A stretch of 64,000 nt of DNA from Sulfurovum sp. (GTDB taxonomy: Bacteria > Campylobacterota > Campylobacteria > Campylobacterales > Sulfurovaceae): NCBI GenBank assembly GCA_016744875.1, contig JADGDL010000005.1, forward strand, positions 1 to 64,000, in the 5' to 3' direction. How positions within the stretch are numbered: the first letter of the stretch is position 1; each line of letters opens with the position of its first letter. Shown here one piece after another: positions 42,354 to 51,118 of this stretch. A program made the position numbers and the translations under genes. Under the pieces are notes generated by a model. It was not told the DNA's origin. It made no database searches and saw only the letters and a list, made by a program, of their open reading frames with translations.

Positions 42354-43208
42354 TTAACGCTTTCCTTGAATGAATGACAAGACTCTAATAGCCACCGATT
42401 TATCATCCAGTATTTTTCTATGTCCCAAACCTTCTGTAGATATAAGTTTTGCCCAAGGCCACCTCTTACAAAGAAGTTCAGAATGTTCTATACCTATCTC
42501 CCTGTCCTCTTTGTCATGAAAGATAAGAGTAGGAACTTGATAGTTTGAATGCAGCAACATTTCCCAGTCTTCACCGTATTTTGTAAAACTTTTTTCATTG
42601 TGCTCCCATGTATATGTATGCATTTTATCTATGATCTTTGTAGGTATACCCAAATTTTTTCCTACTTTATGGGCAACAGCAGACATGTCTGCGATGGGGG
42701 CTATAAAAATCAGTTTTTGTGTTTTAAGACCAAGTTTAGATGCTACTGTTACGGCAGCAGTACCAAAGGAGTGGGCCACGATGCATTCTACCTCACCTAT
42801 ATTTTGCATGACAGCATGTACAGAGTCTGCCCAACCTGCGAGGTCTGAAAACTTACCTTCGCTTTCACCATGCCGGAGTGCATCATAAGAGATGACCTGG
42901 TAGTTGTGTTTGAGTAACAAGTCCAAAAAGTTTGTCATAGACCTTGTAGTTGTAGACCATCCGTGTACGAGTAGTACTGTTGGATTATATTCTTTTCCCC
43001 AGCGGTAGGCTTGCAGTTTTGTCTCATCGTCTAAGTGCACGAAGAACTTTTTAGGTGCTTCTACTTCTATCTCATTTTGATTCTTGCGTTTAGAGTTTAC
43101 GGGAGAGTGAAAAAGTCTATGTGCAGAGTAGACAGCTAAAGAGGGAAGTATGGGACTTACTAAAGCAAAGTAAAAACGTATGAGTTTAACTTGTAATGTA
43201 TGATGCAT
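42354..43208 (-). CDS. Alpha/beta hydrolase
   Basis: The 284-residue protein has the HG motif VLLVHGWSTTTRSM, the nucleophile elbow CIVAHSFGTAAVTV, an Asp in FHDKEDREIG and the catalytic His in GLGHRKIL. A hydrophobic N-terminal segment (residues 8-30) may be a membrane anchor. The substrate is not evident. It abuts the glycosyltransferase gene, so both are likely transcribed together from a promoter in the 43209-43353 gap. Confidence 0.85.
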   Translation of the reverse strand: MHHTLQVKLIRFYFALVSPILPSLAVYSAHRLFHSPVNSKRKNQNEIEVEAPKKFFVHLDDETKLQAYRWGKEYNPTVLLVHGWSTTTRSMTNFLDLLLKHNYQVISYDALRHGESEGKFSDLAGWADSVHAVMQNIGEVECIVAHSFGTAAVTVASKLGLKTQKLIFIAPIADMSAVAHKVGKNLGIPTKIIDKMHTYTWEHNEKSFTKYGEDWEMLLHSNYQVPTLIFHDKEDREIGIEHSELLCKRWPWAKLISTEGLGHRKILDDKSVAIRVLSFIQGKR

Positions 43209-43353
43209 TACTCTCCCCTTTTACTTTTATGTCTAATTATAGCATAGGATGGTATTATATCTTTTACTTATTACAATTATAAGTATTTAATATAGTTTTA
43301 AGTTTTAACTGCTATACTTGCACTGTAAATTATATTAATTATAAGGATAACAA

Positions 43354-43929
43354 ATGAAAAAAATAATAATAATGGCGATCATTTCAATGATAGCAACAAT
43401 AAACGTACAAGCTGAAACAAAAAATACTGAGATGTGTAAAACATTTATAAACAAAGCTAAATCTTATCAGTCAACAATGAAAAATGATGACGTATCTAAA
43501 GCAACACTTGCTTTTTATAAAGATGAAGTTGTCGGACAATGTGGTAACATCGCTTCAAAAATGACTTATGAGAAGAATTTCTTTGCAAAAGCACTTATGA
43601 AAAAAGATGCAGCATCAGTAAATAACTGTAAAATGTCAATTCAGATTGCTAAAAAGTATGATGAAACTGCAAATAAATCGTTTATCATTACAAATGCTCA
43701 TAAAGTAAATGTAATAGATAACTGTGGTACATTGGTAGCAAAAAAAGCACCTGCATTTTGTTTTTTTGATGTCGTAGACAATTCAAAAGAAGATTTGAAA
43801 GAGCGTTGTTTAGCTTCTGTAGAAAAAGCACGTACTTTTCAATCGACTAATAATAAAGATATTGAATTAGTTCAATCACATAAAGATGAAGTAAGAGCAA
43901 ACTGTGGTACTTTGATGACAAGATCATAG
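43354..43929 (+). CDS. Secreted protein with three Cys-pair repeats
   Basis: A signal peptide (residues 1-20) precedes three tandem units of about 60 residues. Cysteine pairs are C28/C63, C92/C124 and C152/C184; the second Cys of each pair is followed by Gly (CGN or CGT). Shared features are C-x6-AK-x-Y/F, and HK/YKDEV before the (N/Q)CG. The period is 60-64. Mature protein is basic and probably periplasmic, with one disulfide per unit. I do not know the family. A clear terminator follows. It may be a relative of the two-repeat protein at 34.6 kb. Confidence 0.8.
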   Translation: MKKIIIMAIISMIATINVQAETKNTEMCKTFINKAKSYQSTMKNDDVSKATLAFYKDEVVGQCGNIASKMTYEKNFFAKALMKKDAASVNNCKMSIQIAKKYDETANKSFIITNAHKVNVIDNCGTLVAKKAPAFCFFDVVDNSKEDLKERCLASVEKARTFQSTNNKDIELVQSHKDEVRANCGTLMTRS

Positions 43930-43949
43930 CCATCCACTGATCTACCTCC

Positions 43950-43984
43950 AGCATATTGGATCTTCCAATATGCTGTTTCTCTCT
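43950..43984 (+). terminator. Rho-independent-like terminator
   Basis: AGCATATTGGA (43950-43960) and TCCAATATGCT (43964-43974) form a perfect 11-base stem around a three-base loop, followed by a pyrimidine-rich GTTTCTCTCTT. It lies about 20 bases after the stop of the three-repeat secreted protein. Confidence 0.75.
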
Positions 43985-44073
43985 TAAAAACATAAATTCC
44001 CCCCCCATTTCAAAAACGATTATTTTTTGTTATAATAAATCATTACATATTTGATATTGTAAAGGAAATGACT

Positions 44074-45003
44074 ATGCCAGCTTACCATGTCCAACGATCT
44101 ATTACTATAAATGCTCCTCTTAAAACACTTAGAGATTCTCTTAAAAATTATAAAGAATGGCCCAAGTGGTCTCCATGGCTTGTCATGGAACCTGACGCTA
44201 CAGTAACGTATAGTGATAGACAGGGACAGGTAGGTGCAAGTTATGGATGGTCAGGTTTTTTGGTGGGTGCAGGAAGCATGGAATTGATGGCTGTACGTGA
44301 CGACCTACTTGAAATGGAGATCGTTTTTGTTAAACCTTTTAAATCTACTGCTAAAGTGACCTTTGCGCTTGAAGCAGAAGGTGATGCGACTAAGGTGACC
44401 TGGCACATGTATGGTAATTTACCTTTCTTTATGTTTTGGATGAAAGCGAAAATGCGTACTTTTATTGGTATGGACTATGAAAGAGGACTTTTGATGCTTA
44501 AAGAGTATGTAGAGACTGGTTTAGTAGCCTCTTATGTTATCATAGAAGGTGTAGTGACAATGAAAGCACAAAAATATGTAGGTATAGCAAATGTCTGTAC
44601 CCTAGAAGATATGCCAAGAGTAATGAAACACGACTTTGATGATCTCTATACTTTTATGAAAGAGAAAGAACTTTCAATGGACAGAGTACCTTTTACGATC
44701 TACAATACCTTTGACATTTTCAAAAAAGAGACCTCATATATTGCATGTATTCCACTTGATGAAGAGGTAGAAGTAGATGCCTCTTGGATAAAAGGAAGTA
44801 CGAAAGCGTTAAATGCACTTAAAACCATCCATAAAGGACGTTATGAAAACCTAGGGAACGGATGGATGACAGCTATGAGTTTTGCACGTATGAAGAAGAT
44901 CAAGGTGGCTAAAACACCGGTGGGATTTGAGTATTATCTGAATAATCCGTATGATACACCAGCTGAAGAACTGGTTACGGATATCTACATACCACTAAAG
45001 TAA
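44074..45003 (+). CDS. SRPBCC domain fused to a GyrI-like effector-binding domain
   Basis: The first 150 residues match SRPBCC/polyketide-cyclase proteins (RSITINAPLKTLRDSLKNYK then EWPKWSPWLVMEPDA). The second half resembles the GyrI/BmrR effector-binding fold: the segment from VAMAQKYVG-like KAQKYVGIANVC to a final AEELVTDIYIPLK. No DNA-binding domain is present. I chose the ATG at 44074 because AAAGGA is seven bases upstream; an ATG six bases earlier is too near it. It may bind a hydrophobic ligand. Confidence 0.75.
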   Translation: MPAYHVQRSITINAPLKTLRDSLKNYKEWPKWSPWLVMEPDATVTYSDRQGQVGASYGWSGFLVGAGSMELMAVRDDLLEMEIVFVKPFKSTAKVTFALEAEGDATKVTWHMYGNLPFFMFWMKAKMRTFIGMDYERGLLMLKEYVETGLVASYVIIEGVVTMKAQKYVGIANVCTLEDMPRVMKHDFDDLYTFMKEKELSMDRVPFTIYNTFDIFKKETSYIACIPLDEEVEVDASWIKGSTKALNALKTIHKGRYENLGNGWMTAMSFARMKKIKVAKTPVGFEYYLNNPYDTPAEELVTDIYIPLK

Positions 45004-45006
45004 AAC

Positions 45007-45636
45007 TTATTTGATAAACTCAACCACTTCGTCAAAAGGAAGTCTAAGTTGTGTAGACTGTTCGTTGAGTCTGTATCCAAAAGGGACTACTACAGAGACT
45101 TGCCACTTTGTGGTATCTAGTTCAAGTATTTCTTCGGTCTTTTCTTTTTCAAAACCTTCTATGGGACAAGAGTCTATGCCTATATATGCTGCAGCAGTCA
45201 TCATGTTTCCCAGTGCAATGTAGGATTGTTTGGCTGTCCATGCATAGATGTTTTCATCAGTACTGAGGGTATGTGCCAAATGTTTGGCATAAAGATCCAG
45301 ATAAAAGTCTAGGTTTTCCTGAGGCATTTCTCGACGTCTAAAACGTTTTTCCGGTTTGCCACTTTCAACTTTTACTGCATCAATAGCAGTGAGTATAATA
45401 ACCAAATGGGAGCATGAAGTGACCTGCACCTGATCCCAACATGCAGGACGAATTTTTTCTTTCAACGCCTCTGAGCTAATGACTAAAAATTTCCACCCCT
45501 CCATACCAAAAGACGAGGGTGACTTATGTCCTGCTTCTAAGATATAGCGGATCTCTTCATCAGAGATCTTTTTACTCTCATCAAATACTTTACATGCATG
45601 TCTAAAATCCATTGCTTTTGTGAAATCATTTGTCAT
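45007..45636 (-). CDS. NAD(P)H nitroreductase family protein
   Basis: The 209-residue flavoprotein has the FMN-binding start FRHACKVFDESKKIS, SPSSFGMEGWKFLVI, and the C-terminal half YIALGNMMTAAAYIGIDSCPIEGF, which is the hallmark of NfsB-like nitroreductases. Homologues reduce nitro compounds, quinones or dihydropteridine; the natural substrate is not known. It lies one base downstream of cutA on the same strand. Confidence 0.9.
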   Translation of the reverse strand: MTNDFTKAMDFRHACKVFDESKKISDEEIRYILEAGHKSPSSFGMEGWKFLVISSEALKEKIRPACWDQVQVTSCSHLVIILTAIDAVKVESGKPEKRFRRREMPQENLDFYLDLYAKHLAHTLSTDENIYAWTAKQSYIALGNMMTAAAYIGIDSCPIEGFEKEKTEEILELDTTKWQVSVVVPFGYRLNEQSTQLRLPFDEVVEFIK

Positions 45637-45637
45637 A

Positions 45638-46009
45638 TTATAGTCCTGTAGGTATTTTTGAGAGAGGTTTTACTTCATCTCCAAGTTTTTCAAGTGTCTC
45701 TTCATTGATCCACTTCATGTAAGAGAAATTGGCATCTAAAAGAGGTACCATGACGATTTCTGGTACATCATAGGTATGCAGTCTTTCTATCTCATCTTTT
45801 ATCTCTTTGAAAAAAGATGTTTTTGTCTTCATTTGCAATAAAAGTTCTGTTGAAGAGACAATTTTACCATCCCAACTGTAAGAACTTTCAATGTTAACAT
45901 ACTGTACACAGGCAACGAGATGCTTTTGTAACAGTGCTTCGGTGATGATATCAGCATTTTCTTTTCTGTCTGTAGTGGTGGTTATCATACAGCATTCAGA
46001 GGGTTTCAT
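45638..46009 (-). CDS. cutA: Divalent cation tolerance protein CutA1
   Basis: The 123-residue protein shows the CutA pattern: CMITTTTDRKENADIITEAL, LVACVQYVNIESSYSWDGKI and LHTYDVPEIVMVPL. CutA forms a stable trimer, binds copper and is linked to metal tolerance. The length is normal. It is between the LMW phosphatase gene and the nitroreductase gene, all leftward, and may be an operon. Confidence 0.95.
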   Translation of the reverse strand: MKPSECCMITTTTDRKENADIITEALLQKHLVACVQYVNIESSYSWDGKIVSSTELLLQMKTKTSFFKEIKDEIERLHTYDVPEIVMVPLLDANFSYMKWINEETLEKLGDEVKPLSKIPTGL

Positions 46010-46041
46010 ATTTTACCTTTGTTATTAAGCATCTTCGTACC

Positions 46042-46491
46042 TTATGATCTTTGCACGAAGCCTATAAAGTCACTTACACATAATTCTACCATAGTATAAA
46101 CTTTTTCAAAGCCTTCAAAGCCATCAAAAAAGTAAGGATCGGGTATATCTTTCCCATTATACCCAGCGAAATCACCTAAAAGGTGGACATTTTTAAATCC
46201 AAAAGTTTCCATATCAGCTTTATTTTGTCTGTCCATAGCAACAACATAGTCAAATATTTTTATGTCCTCTTTTGTAATGGGTCTTGATCTTTGTGTGGAT
46301 ATGTCAGTTTGATGATCACTGGCGACTTTTATGGAATGATCGCAAGGTGCTTCTCCGATATGCCAATCACTTGTACCTGCTGAATCTATGGTCCATCCGA
46401 GGCTGTTTTTCTCGGAGATCTTTTCAGCTATTCCATGTGCAAGGGGACTTCGGCAGATATTACCAAGACAAACAAAGAGTATTTTGGACAT
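46042..46491 (-). CDS. Low-molecular-weight protein tyrosine phosphatase
   Basis: The P-loop CLGNICRS holds Cys8 and Arg14 (CX5R), and the general-acid Asp lies in DIPDPYFFDG. The 149-residue length is typical. Relatives dephosphorylate tyrosine kinases such as Wzc; a Wzc-like kinase occurs at 51.9 kb, but that module has its own CpsB-type phosphatase, so the link is speculative. It is divergent from mltB. Confidence 0.93.
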   Translation of the reverse strand: MSKILFVCLGNICRSPLAHGIAEKISEKNSLGWTIDSAGTSDWHIGEAPCDHSIKVASDHQTDISTQRSRPITKEDIKIFDYVVAMDRQNKADMETFGFKNVHLLGDFAGYNGKDIPDPYFFDGFEGFEKVYTMVELCVSDFIGFVQRS

Positions 46492-46573
46492 TTTATTCCT
46501 TCTTAATTACGCATATAATTTAAACTATTTGGTTACAATATCAGAAATTTAGGAAAAAAACTAGGATGAATTG

Positions 46574-47599
46574 ATGAAAAAAGTACTTATATTATTATTT
46601 ATCATGACACTTAACCTTTCTGCTAAAGATTATACGAAGCATCCAAAAACTATATCTGTTATGAATACTTTAGTAGAAAAACATGGTTTTAAACGTTCTT
46701 ATCTCAAGAAGCTTTTCTCAAATGTTAAGGTACAAAAGTCAGCACTACGAGCATTTACGCCACGTAAAGAACAAAAACGAAGAAAAGATACACGTACCCC
46801 AGAACAAATAGCTAAAGCAAAAAAATATTATAACAAATATGGTCCTTGGGAACGCTATTCAAGGTATATTGTGAGCCAAAAAAGGGTTGATCAGGGTGTG
46901 GCTTATGTAAGAAAACATCAAAAAACATTTGATCAGGTAGAGAAACAATATGGTGTGCCTACAGAGTACATTGCAGCCATTTTGGGTATAGAAACAGCAT
47001 TTGGTCAAAATGTAGGTAAGTATCCTGTCTTTGATACTTTGAGTACTTTGGCATTTGAAAAAAATAGAAGAAATAAATTTTTTAAAAATGAGTTAATAAA
47101 ATTTATACAACTTTCTAAAACAGAAAACTTTAATCCCAAAAATGTATATGGTTCGTATGCAGGAGCTATAGGATTAGTACAATTCATGCCTAGCAATTAC
47201 AAACCTTATGGGGTAGATTTTAATAAGGATGGACGTATCACACTGCAACAACCACAAGATGCCATAGCATCTGTAGCTAACTACTTTGTAAAGAATGGGT
47301 GGCGAAAAGGTGAACATGTAGCAACAAGAGTAAGTTATAAAGGTAAACGTTTTAGAGCGTATAAGACCGGATATAAAAAGACTTACAATCGTAAGAGTCT
47401 TAAGGGAATATCACCTAAAGAAAGATGGGATTATAATGGGAAAGTCCGTCTTATAAAACTAAACAAAAAGAAATATGATGAACTTTGGTATGGTGCTAAA
47501 AACTTTTATGTTATTACACGATATAACCATAGTGCCTATTATGCCATGTCCGTACATCAGTTAGCAGAGCTTATAGCTGAAAAGTTAAAGAAAAAATGA
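46574..47599 (+). CDS. Lytic murein transglycosylase B-type protein
   Basis: A signal peptide (LILLFIMTLNLSA) is followed by a lysozyme-like domain. The catalytic Glu is in AAILGIETAFGQNVGKY, and GAIGLVQFMPSNYKPYGVDF is the downstream substrate region, as in MltB. It cleaves the glycan backbone of peptidoglycan to give anhydro-MurNAc. I chose the ATG at 46574, with AGGA seven bases upstream, over a TTG at 46571. Its stop overlaps rlmH (ATGA). Confidence 0.92.
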   Translation: MKKVLILLFIMTLNLSAKDYTKHPKTISVMNTLVEKHGFKRSYLKKLFSNVKVQKSALRAFTPRKEQKRRKDTRTPEQIAKAKKYYNKYGPWERYSRYIVSQKRVDQGVAYVRKHQKTFDQVEKQYGVPTEYIAAILGIETAFGQNVGKYPVFDTLSTLAFEKNRRNKFFKNELIKFIQLSKTENFNPKNVYGSYAGAIGLVQFMPSNYKPYGVDFNKDGRITLQQPQDAIASVANYFVKNGWRKGEHVATRVSYKGKRFRAYKTGYKKTYNRKSLKGISPKERWDYNGKVRLIKLNKKKYDELWYGAKNFYVITRYNHSAYYAMSVHQLAELIAEKLKKK

Positions 47600-48060
47600 T
47601 GAAAATAAACGTCATCATCATCGATAAAAAGGGTAAGGATCAACTCTATTCAGGACTTATAGAACACTACAAAAAGATAGCAAAACCTTTTGCTAAAGTT
47701 GAAGTCATCGAAGTTTTTGACAAAGATATAGCCAAAGCACAAGATATTTCACCTGCAGCTGCTCAAAAATCATATACAAAAGCCCTAGAAAAATATATGC
47801 AATCTAGCATTAACATAGCATTAGATCCCTCTTCTAAAGAGGTAAATAGTCATGAATTTGCAAATTTGCTTAAGAATAGCGTTAATATAAATCTCTTTAT
47901 TGGCGGTGCATACGGCTTTGAAAGAGATTTTCTTAATAAATGTAATAATGCTATATCATTTGGTAAAATAACGCTTTCACATAAACTTGTGAAAGTTGTT
48001 TTGTTGGAACAAGTTTTCAGGGGACTGACAATAAACAATAACCACCCATATCATAAATAG
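47596..48060 (+). CDS. rlmH: 23S rRNA (pseudouridine-1915-N3) methyltransferase RlmH
   Basis: The 154-residue SPOUT enzyme ends with the diagnostic block INLFIGGAYGFERDF, FGKITLSHKLVKVVLLEQVF and NNHPYHK. It methylates pseudouridine 1915 in ribosome helix 69. The start overlaps the mltB stop, with a second ATG directly behind. Three genes here, mltB, rlmH and the DksA-like gene, are tightly spaced and probably co-transcribed. Confidence 0.96.
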   Translation: MMKINVIIIDKKGKDQLYSGLIEHYKKIAKPFAKVEVIEVFDKDIAKAQDISPAAAQKSYTKALEKYMQSSINIALDPSSKEVNSHEFANLLKNSVNINLFIGGAYGFERDFLNKCNNAISFGKITLSHKLVKVVLLEQVFRGLTINNNHPYHK

Positions 48061-48071
48061 GAAGAATAAAA

Positions 48072-48428
48072 ATGCTTAAAAAAGTAGAACTTGAAGATTT
48101 TCAGAACAAGTTGTTGGACAGAAGAGTACAAATAGAAAAAAACCTGACAGGGACAACTCTGGAGTTAGAAGGTATGAGAGACCTTGAATTGAATGATGAG
48201 GGCGATTATGCAGCAGCATCTGCAGAAACCATTGTAGATAGTGCTATTTTAGTACAACAGCGTAAAGAATTAAACGAAATTGAACTTGCTTTAGATAAAA
48301 TAAAAAAAGGATCGTTTGGTATCTGTGAAATGTGCGAGGAACCTATCGGCGGACCCCGCCTTGAAGTAAAGAACTTCGCACGTTTTTGTATCACTTGCCG
48401 GGAGATTACCGAAAAAGAACAAAAATAG
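48072..48428 (+). CDS. TraR/DksA-family zinc-finger protein
   Basis: The 118-residue protein is an N-terminal coiled coil (KKVELEDFQNKLLDRRVQIE) with an acidic loop NDEGDYAAAS, then a four-Cys zinc finger: GICEMCEEPIG and ARFCITCRE. This is the DksA layout in short form; such proteins insert into the RNA polymerase secondary channel and mediate the ppGpp response. Whether the tip residues match functional DksA (DD at the loop) cannot be decided: the loop reads EGDYA. Confidence 0.88.
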   Translation: MLKKVELEDFQNKLLDRRVQIEKNLTGTTLELEGMRDLELNDEGDYAAASAETIVDSAILVQQRKELNEIELALDKIKKGSFGICEMCEEPIGGPRLEVKNFARFCITCREITEKEQK

Positions 48429-48452
48429 CATAGGATATAAGGGGAAAAGATC

Positions 48453-49493
48453 ATGAGATTGGGATTATACATATTTGCAGCATTGGTGCTTATTATGATC
48501 GTAGGAGGCTTGGCATACTCTGTCAACCCGGAGTATTATCGTGTAGAAATGGTCAATATCAGCCTTCCCGTAGCAGCATGGATCGTTATGCCTATGCTCC
48601 TTCTTTTTCTTTTTACTCTAGGACATATGTTTTTTTATGGTTTAAAAAACTATTTTCTTCTCAAAAGATGGCATAAAGACACAAATACATTGGAAGATGC
48701 GCTTTATTGGTCATTGGTCAATGAACCTAAAGAACAATCATACACCATAGACGAGGTTGGAAATGCAGCAGTACTCTTGGGAAAAGCTTCCATTGATGTA
48801 TCTGATGATGTAGCAGGTTTAACACCAAGACTTGCTCGTGTGGTAAACATTATTAGAAAGATCAAAAGTGGTCAGTACATCGACCTCAAAGAAGAGAAGA
48901 TGTCAAAAGTTTTCAAACCTGGGAATCCTATTCTCATTCAAAACAGATTGAATTGTTTAGAGTCAGATGATGAGTTTGTAGAAGGTGTTATGAAAGCTAC
49001 GAATGATTATTCTGAAGTGGTACAGAAAGAAGCGCTTCAGATCTTTGCCCAAAAAGTAGATTTCATCAAAGCGCGTAAGTATGCGAAAGTCTATGATGTT
49101 CCAAATTTCTTAGCAATGTTAGAGCGCATTACTCCACATGACAAACTTGGGCTTACTATTGATATACTTGCCGAGTTTGTTGAAGCACTGAAACTAAAGT
49201 GTGAAGATTATATAAAAGTAGCGATCATCACAAAGAAATACTTTAGACCTGAAGAGAATCTCAATCTTTTTAGAAACTATCAAAAAGAAGATGAAAAAGC
49301 ACAAAATGCCTATCTTTATCTTCTTTTTGAGTATGAATTGATTGAGCAAGCATCAAACTATCTTGATGAGCAGGAAGAAGATGAATTTGTGAAGTTCAGA
49401 GCACTCAACACACTTAAAAAAGAGCACAGCAAATACAAACTGGAAGATATTATGGATGTAGACTCCATCTGTAGTGAGACAAAGTTCTATTAA
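48453..49493 (+). CDS. Conserved Campylobacterota-type membrane protein
   Basis: Two membrane segments occupy residues 4-25 and 37-62. The remaining 280 residues are soluble, alpha-helical and acidic, rich in Lys/Glu with no motif I can name, perhaps helical repeats. Position of the C-terminal domain is probably cytoplasmic, given the basic residues right after the second segment. It follows the DksA-like gene by 24 bases and may end that operon. Function unknown. Confidence 0.75.
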   Translation: MRLGLYIFAALVLIMIVGGLAYSVNPEYYRVEMVNISLPVAAWIVMPMLLLFLFTLGHMFFYGLKNYFLLKRWHKDTNTLEDALYWSLVNEPKEQSYTIDEVGNAAVLLGKASIDVSDDVAGLTPRLARVVNIIRKIKSGQYIDLKEEKMSKVFKPGNPILIQNRLNCLESDDEFVEGVMKATNDYSEVVQKEALQIFAQKVDFIKARKYAKVYDVPNFLAMLERITPHDKLGLTIDILAEFVEALKLKCEDYIKVAIITKKYFRPEENLNLFRNYQKEDEKAQNAYLYLLFEYELIEQASNYLDEQEEDEFVKFRALNTLKKEHSKYKLEDIMDVDSICSETKFY

Positions 49494-49502
49494 TTGGACG
49501 TA

Positions 49503-49585
49503 TAATGAACAAAGTCCATTCCACTACGCTGACGCTGTGTCAACTTCAGCAGTTGGCTCATACAACTAGTCGTATTTTATAAGAT
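49503..49585 (+). repeat. Copy 2 of a structured intergenic repeat
   Basis: The stretch between the membrane protein gene and dusB has the repeat core: CAACT (49541-49545) pairs with AGTTG (49551-49555) around TCAGC, then GGCTCA, then the near-palindrome ATAC-AACTAGTC-GTAT at 49560-49575. It matches copy 3 (61412-61499, opposite strand) in 31 of 32 bases across the core, and shares its plan with copy 1. It is not coding on either strand. Confidence 0.8.
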
Positions 49586-49590
49586 ATATT

Positions 49591-50541
49591 ATGCCTTCAT
49601 TAGACTTTTCTAAACCTCTCTATGCCTTAGCCCCTTTGGCGGGCTTTACCGACATGCCTTTTCGTTCTGTGGTAAAGAAGTTTGGGGTTGATCTGACTAT
49701 CTCAGAGATGATAAGTTCAAATGCTTTGGTACACAACTCTAAAAAAACCTACCGTATGCTTGAAAAGTCACCTATAGAAAACCCCTATGCTATTCAGATC
49801 GCAGGCTCAGATCTTGAGGTTATCAAACGTGCAGTAGAGATCATCAATGAAAGAGATGATGTTACAACCATAGACCTAAACTGTGGATGTCCGGCACCTA
49901 AAGTGGTGAACAATCTTCAAGGCTCATCACTACTTACCGATCTTCCACAAATGGCCAAAGTTATTGAGACGATTAAAAGATACTCAAACAAAGAGTATAC
50001 TTCAGTAAAATTCCGTTTGGGTTTTAATGAAAAGAACCATGAAGAGATCGCAAGGATCTGTCAAGAGAACGGAGCAGACTACATAGCTGTACATGGCAGA
50101 ACAAGAGCAGGGCGTTACAAAGCCCCTGTCGATTATGATGCTATAGCTAAGGTTAAGCAGGCGGTCTCTATCCCTGTGCTGGCAAATGGAGACATAGACA
50201 CACCTGCCAAAGCAAAATGGGTACTGGACAACACTGGTGCAGATGGCATTATGATAGGCCGTGCTGCTGTAGGCAAACCATGGATCTTTAAACAGATCAA
50301 AGAGGGTATGGATGAAGCAAGTCCAGAACTCATCAAAGAAGTGGTTTTAGAACATTTTGATCAAATGATAGAACACTATGACAAGTATGGTGCCATCATC
50401 TTTAGAAAAAACCTGCACTCTTACTCTAAAGCAGGATATCAAGGCGCATCAGTTTTTAGAAATGATGTAAATCGTATCGAAGATCCTAAAGAGATGAGAG
50501 AGCTTATTGAAGCATTTTTTTCTCAACCTTTTATTGACTAG
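49591..50541 (+). CDS. dusB: tRNA-dihydrouridine synthase (DusB type)
   Basis: The 316-residue FMN enzyme has LAPLAGFTDMPFRSVVKKFG at the N-terminus, DLNCGCPAPKVVNN with the catalytic Cys, AVHGRTRAGRYK and GIMIGRAAVGKPWIF. It reduces uridines in the tRNA D-loop. The length and motifs are standard. Repeat copy 2 ends shortly before its start. The next gene lies 76 bases away behind an FNR-type site. Confidence 0.94.
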   Translation: MPSLDFSKPLYALAPLAGFTDMPFRSVVKKFGVDLTISEMISSNALVHNSKKTYRMLEKSPIENPYAIQIAGSDLEVIKRAVEIINERDDVTTIDLNCGCPAPKVVNNLQGSSLLTDLPQMAKVIETIKRYSNKEYTSVKFRLGFNEKNHEEIARICQENGADYIAVHGRTRAGRYKAPVDYDAIAKVKQAVSIPVLANGDIDTPAKAKWVLDNTGADGIMIGRAAVGKPWIFKQIKEGMDEASPELIKEVVLEHFDQMIEHYDKYGAIIFRKNLHSYSKAGYQGASVFRNDVNRIEDPKEMRELIEAFFSQPFID

Positions 50542-50548
50542 CCATCAC

Positions 50549-50590
50549 TTGATATATATCAAAGTTTATTGAATACTCAACCAGTATAAT
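50549..50590 (+). promoter_or_regulatory. FNR/CRP-type box and -10 element in class II arrangement
   Basis: TTGATATATATCAA at 50549-50562 is a perfect match to the FNR consensus TTGAT-N4-ATCAA. A TATAAT follows at 50585-50590, predicting a start site near 50597, so the box would be centred at about -41.5, the standard class II activator position. The downstream gene starts at 50618. Confidence 0.75.
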
Positions 50591-50617
50591 CACGTTACTA
50601 TTCATTAAGGCAAATAC

Positions 50618-51034
50618 ATGACTTTCGTTCTTATTAAAACTATCCATCTTTTTGCGGCATTTATTTATGGAGGTTTTCTCATCGTAGATAACCTATTTTT
50701 AGGACAGATAAAAAAGTCATATGATACTGAAGAACATAAAGCCATAAGAGAGTCATTTATGAAGTACGTTCGAAAGGTTGTACCACCAAGTCTTTTAGTT
50801 GCTGTGATAACAGGACTTTACCTTATAACACAGGTTTTTGGGCCCATTAGTGAGGAGGGTATGACATCTTTTCAAATGTTGCTTTCTCTGAAAGCTTTCC
50901 TTGGTATTTGGCTTGGTATCAGAGGTTTTCTTCAAGTCTATATGGGTATCCAGCCTCTGGTATTTAAGAGTCATGTTTTACCTTTTTCTTTTGTAGTAAC
51001 TATTATATTTCTTTCTCAATTTATGTATATTTGA
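50618..51034 (+). CDS. Small integral membrane protein (CopD/DUF2269-like)
   Basis: The 138-residue protein has four membrane segments, with a histidine near the start (KTIHLFAAFIYGG) and another later (FKSHVLPFSF). The pattern of a His in the first helix and a glycine-rich neighbourhood resembles CopD-like/DUF2269 haem-binding or copper membrane proteins. Function is unknown. The FNR-type promoter just upstream suggests expression under low oxygen. Confidence 0.7.
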   Translation: MTFVLIKTIHLFAAFIYGGFLIVDNLFLGQIKKSYDTEEHKAIRESFMKYVRKVVPPSLLVAVITGLYLITQVFGPISEEGMTSFQMLLSLKAFLGIWLGIRGFLQVYMGIQPLVFKSHVLPFSFVVTIIFLSQFMYI

Positions 51035-51118
51035 TATTCTCCAAATAAATATGTTTTTTTAATTTGAAAGAAAATGTGTTATACTGCTTTTTAATTTAAT
51101 AAATCTTAGGATATGGAT

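Noticed and set aside
47596..47601. Possible programmed frameshift between mltB and rlmH (ATGATG overlap)
   Set aside because: Both proteins are complete by themselves. The overlap is ordinary translational coupling.
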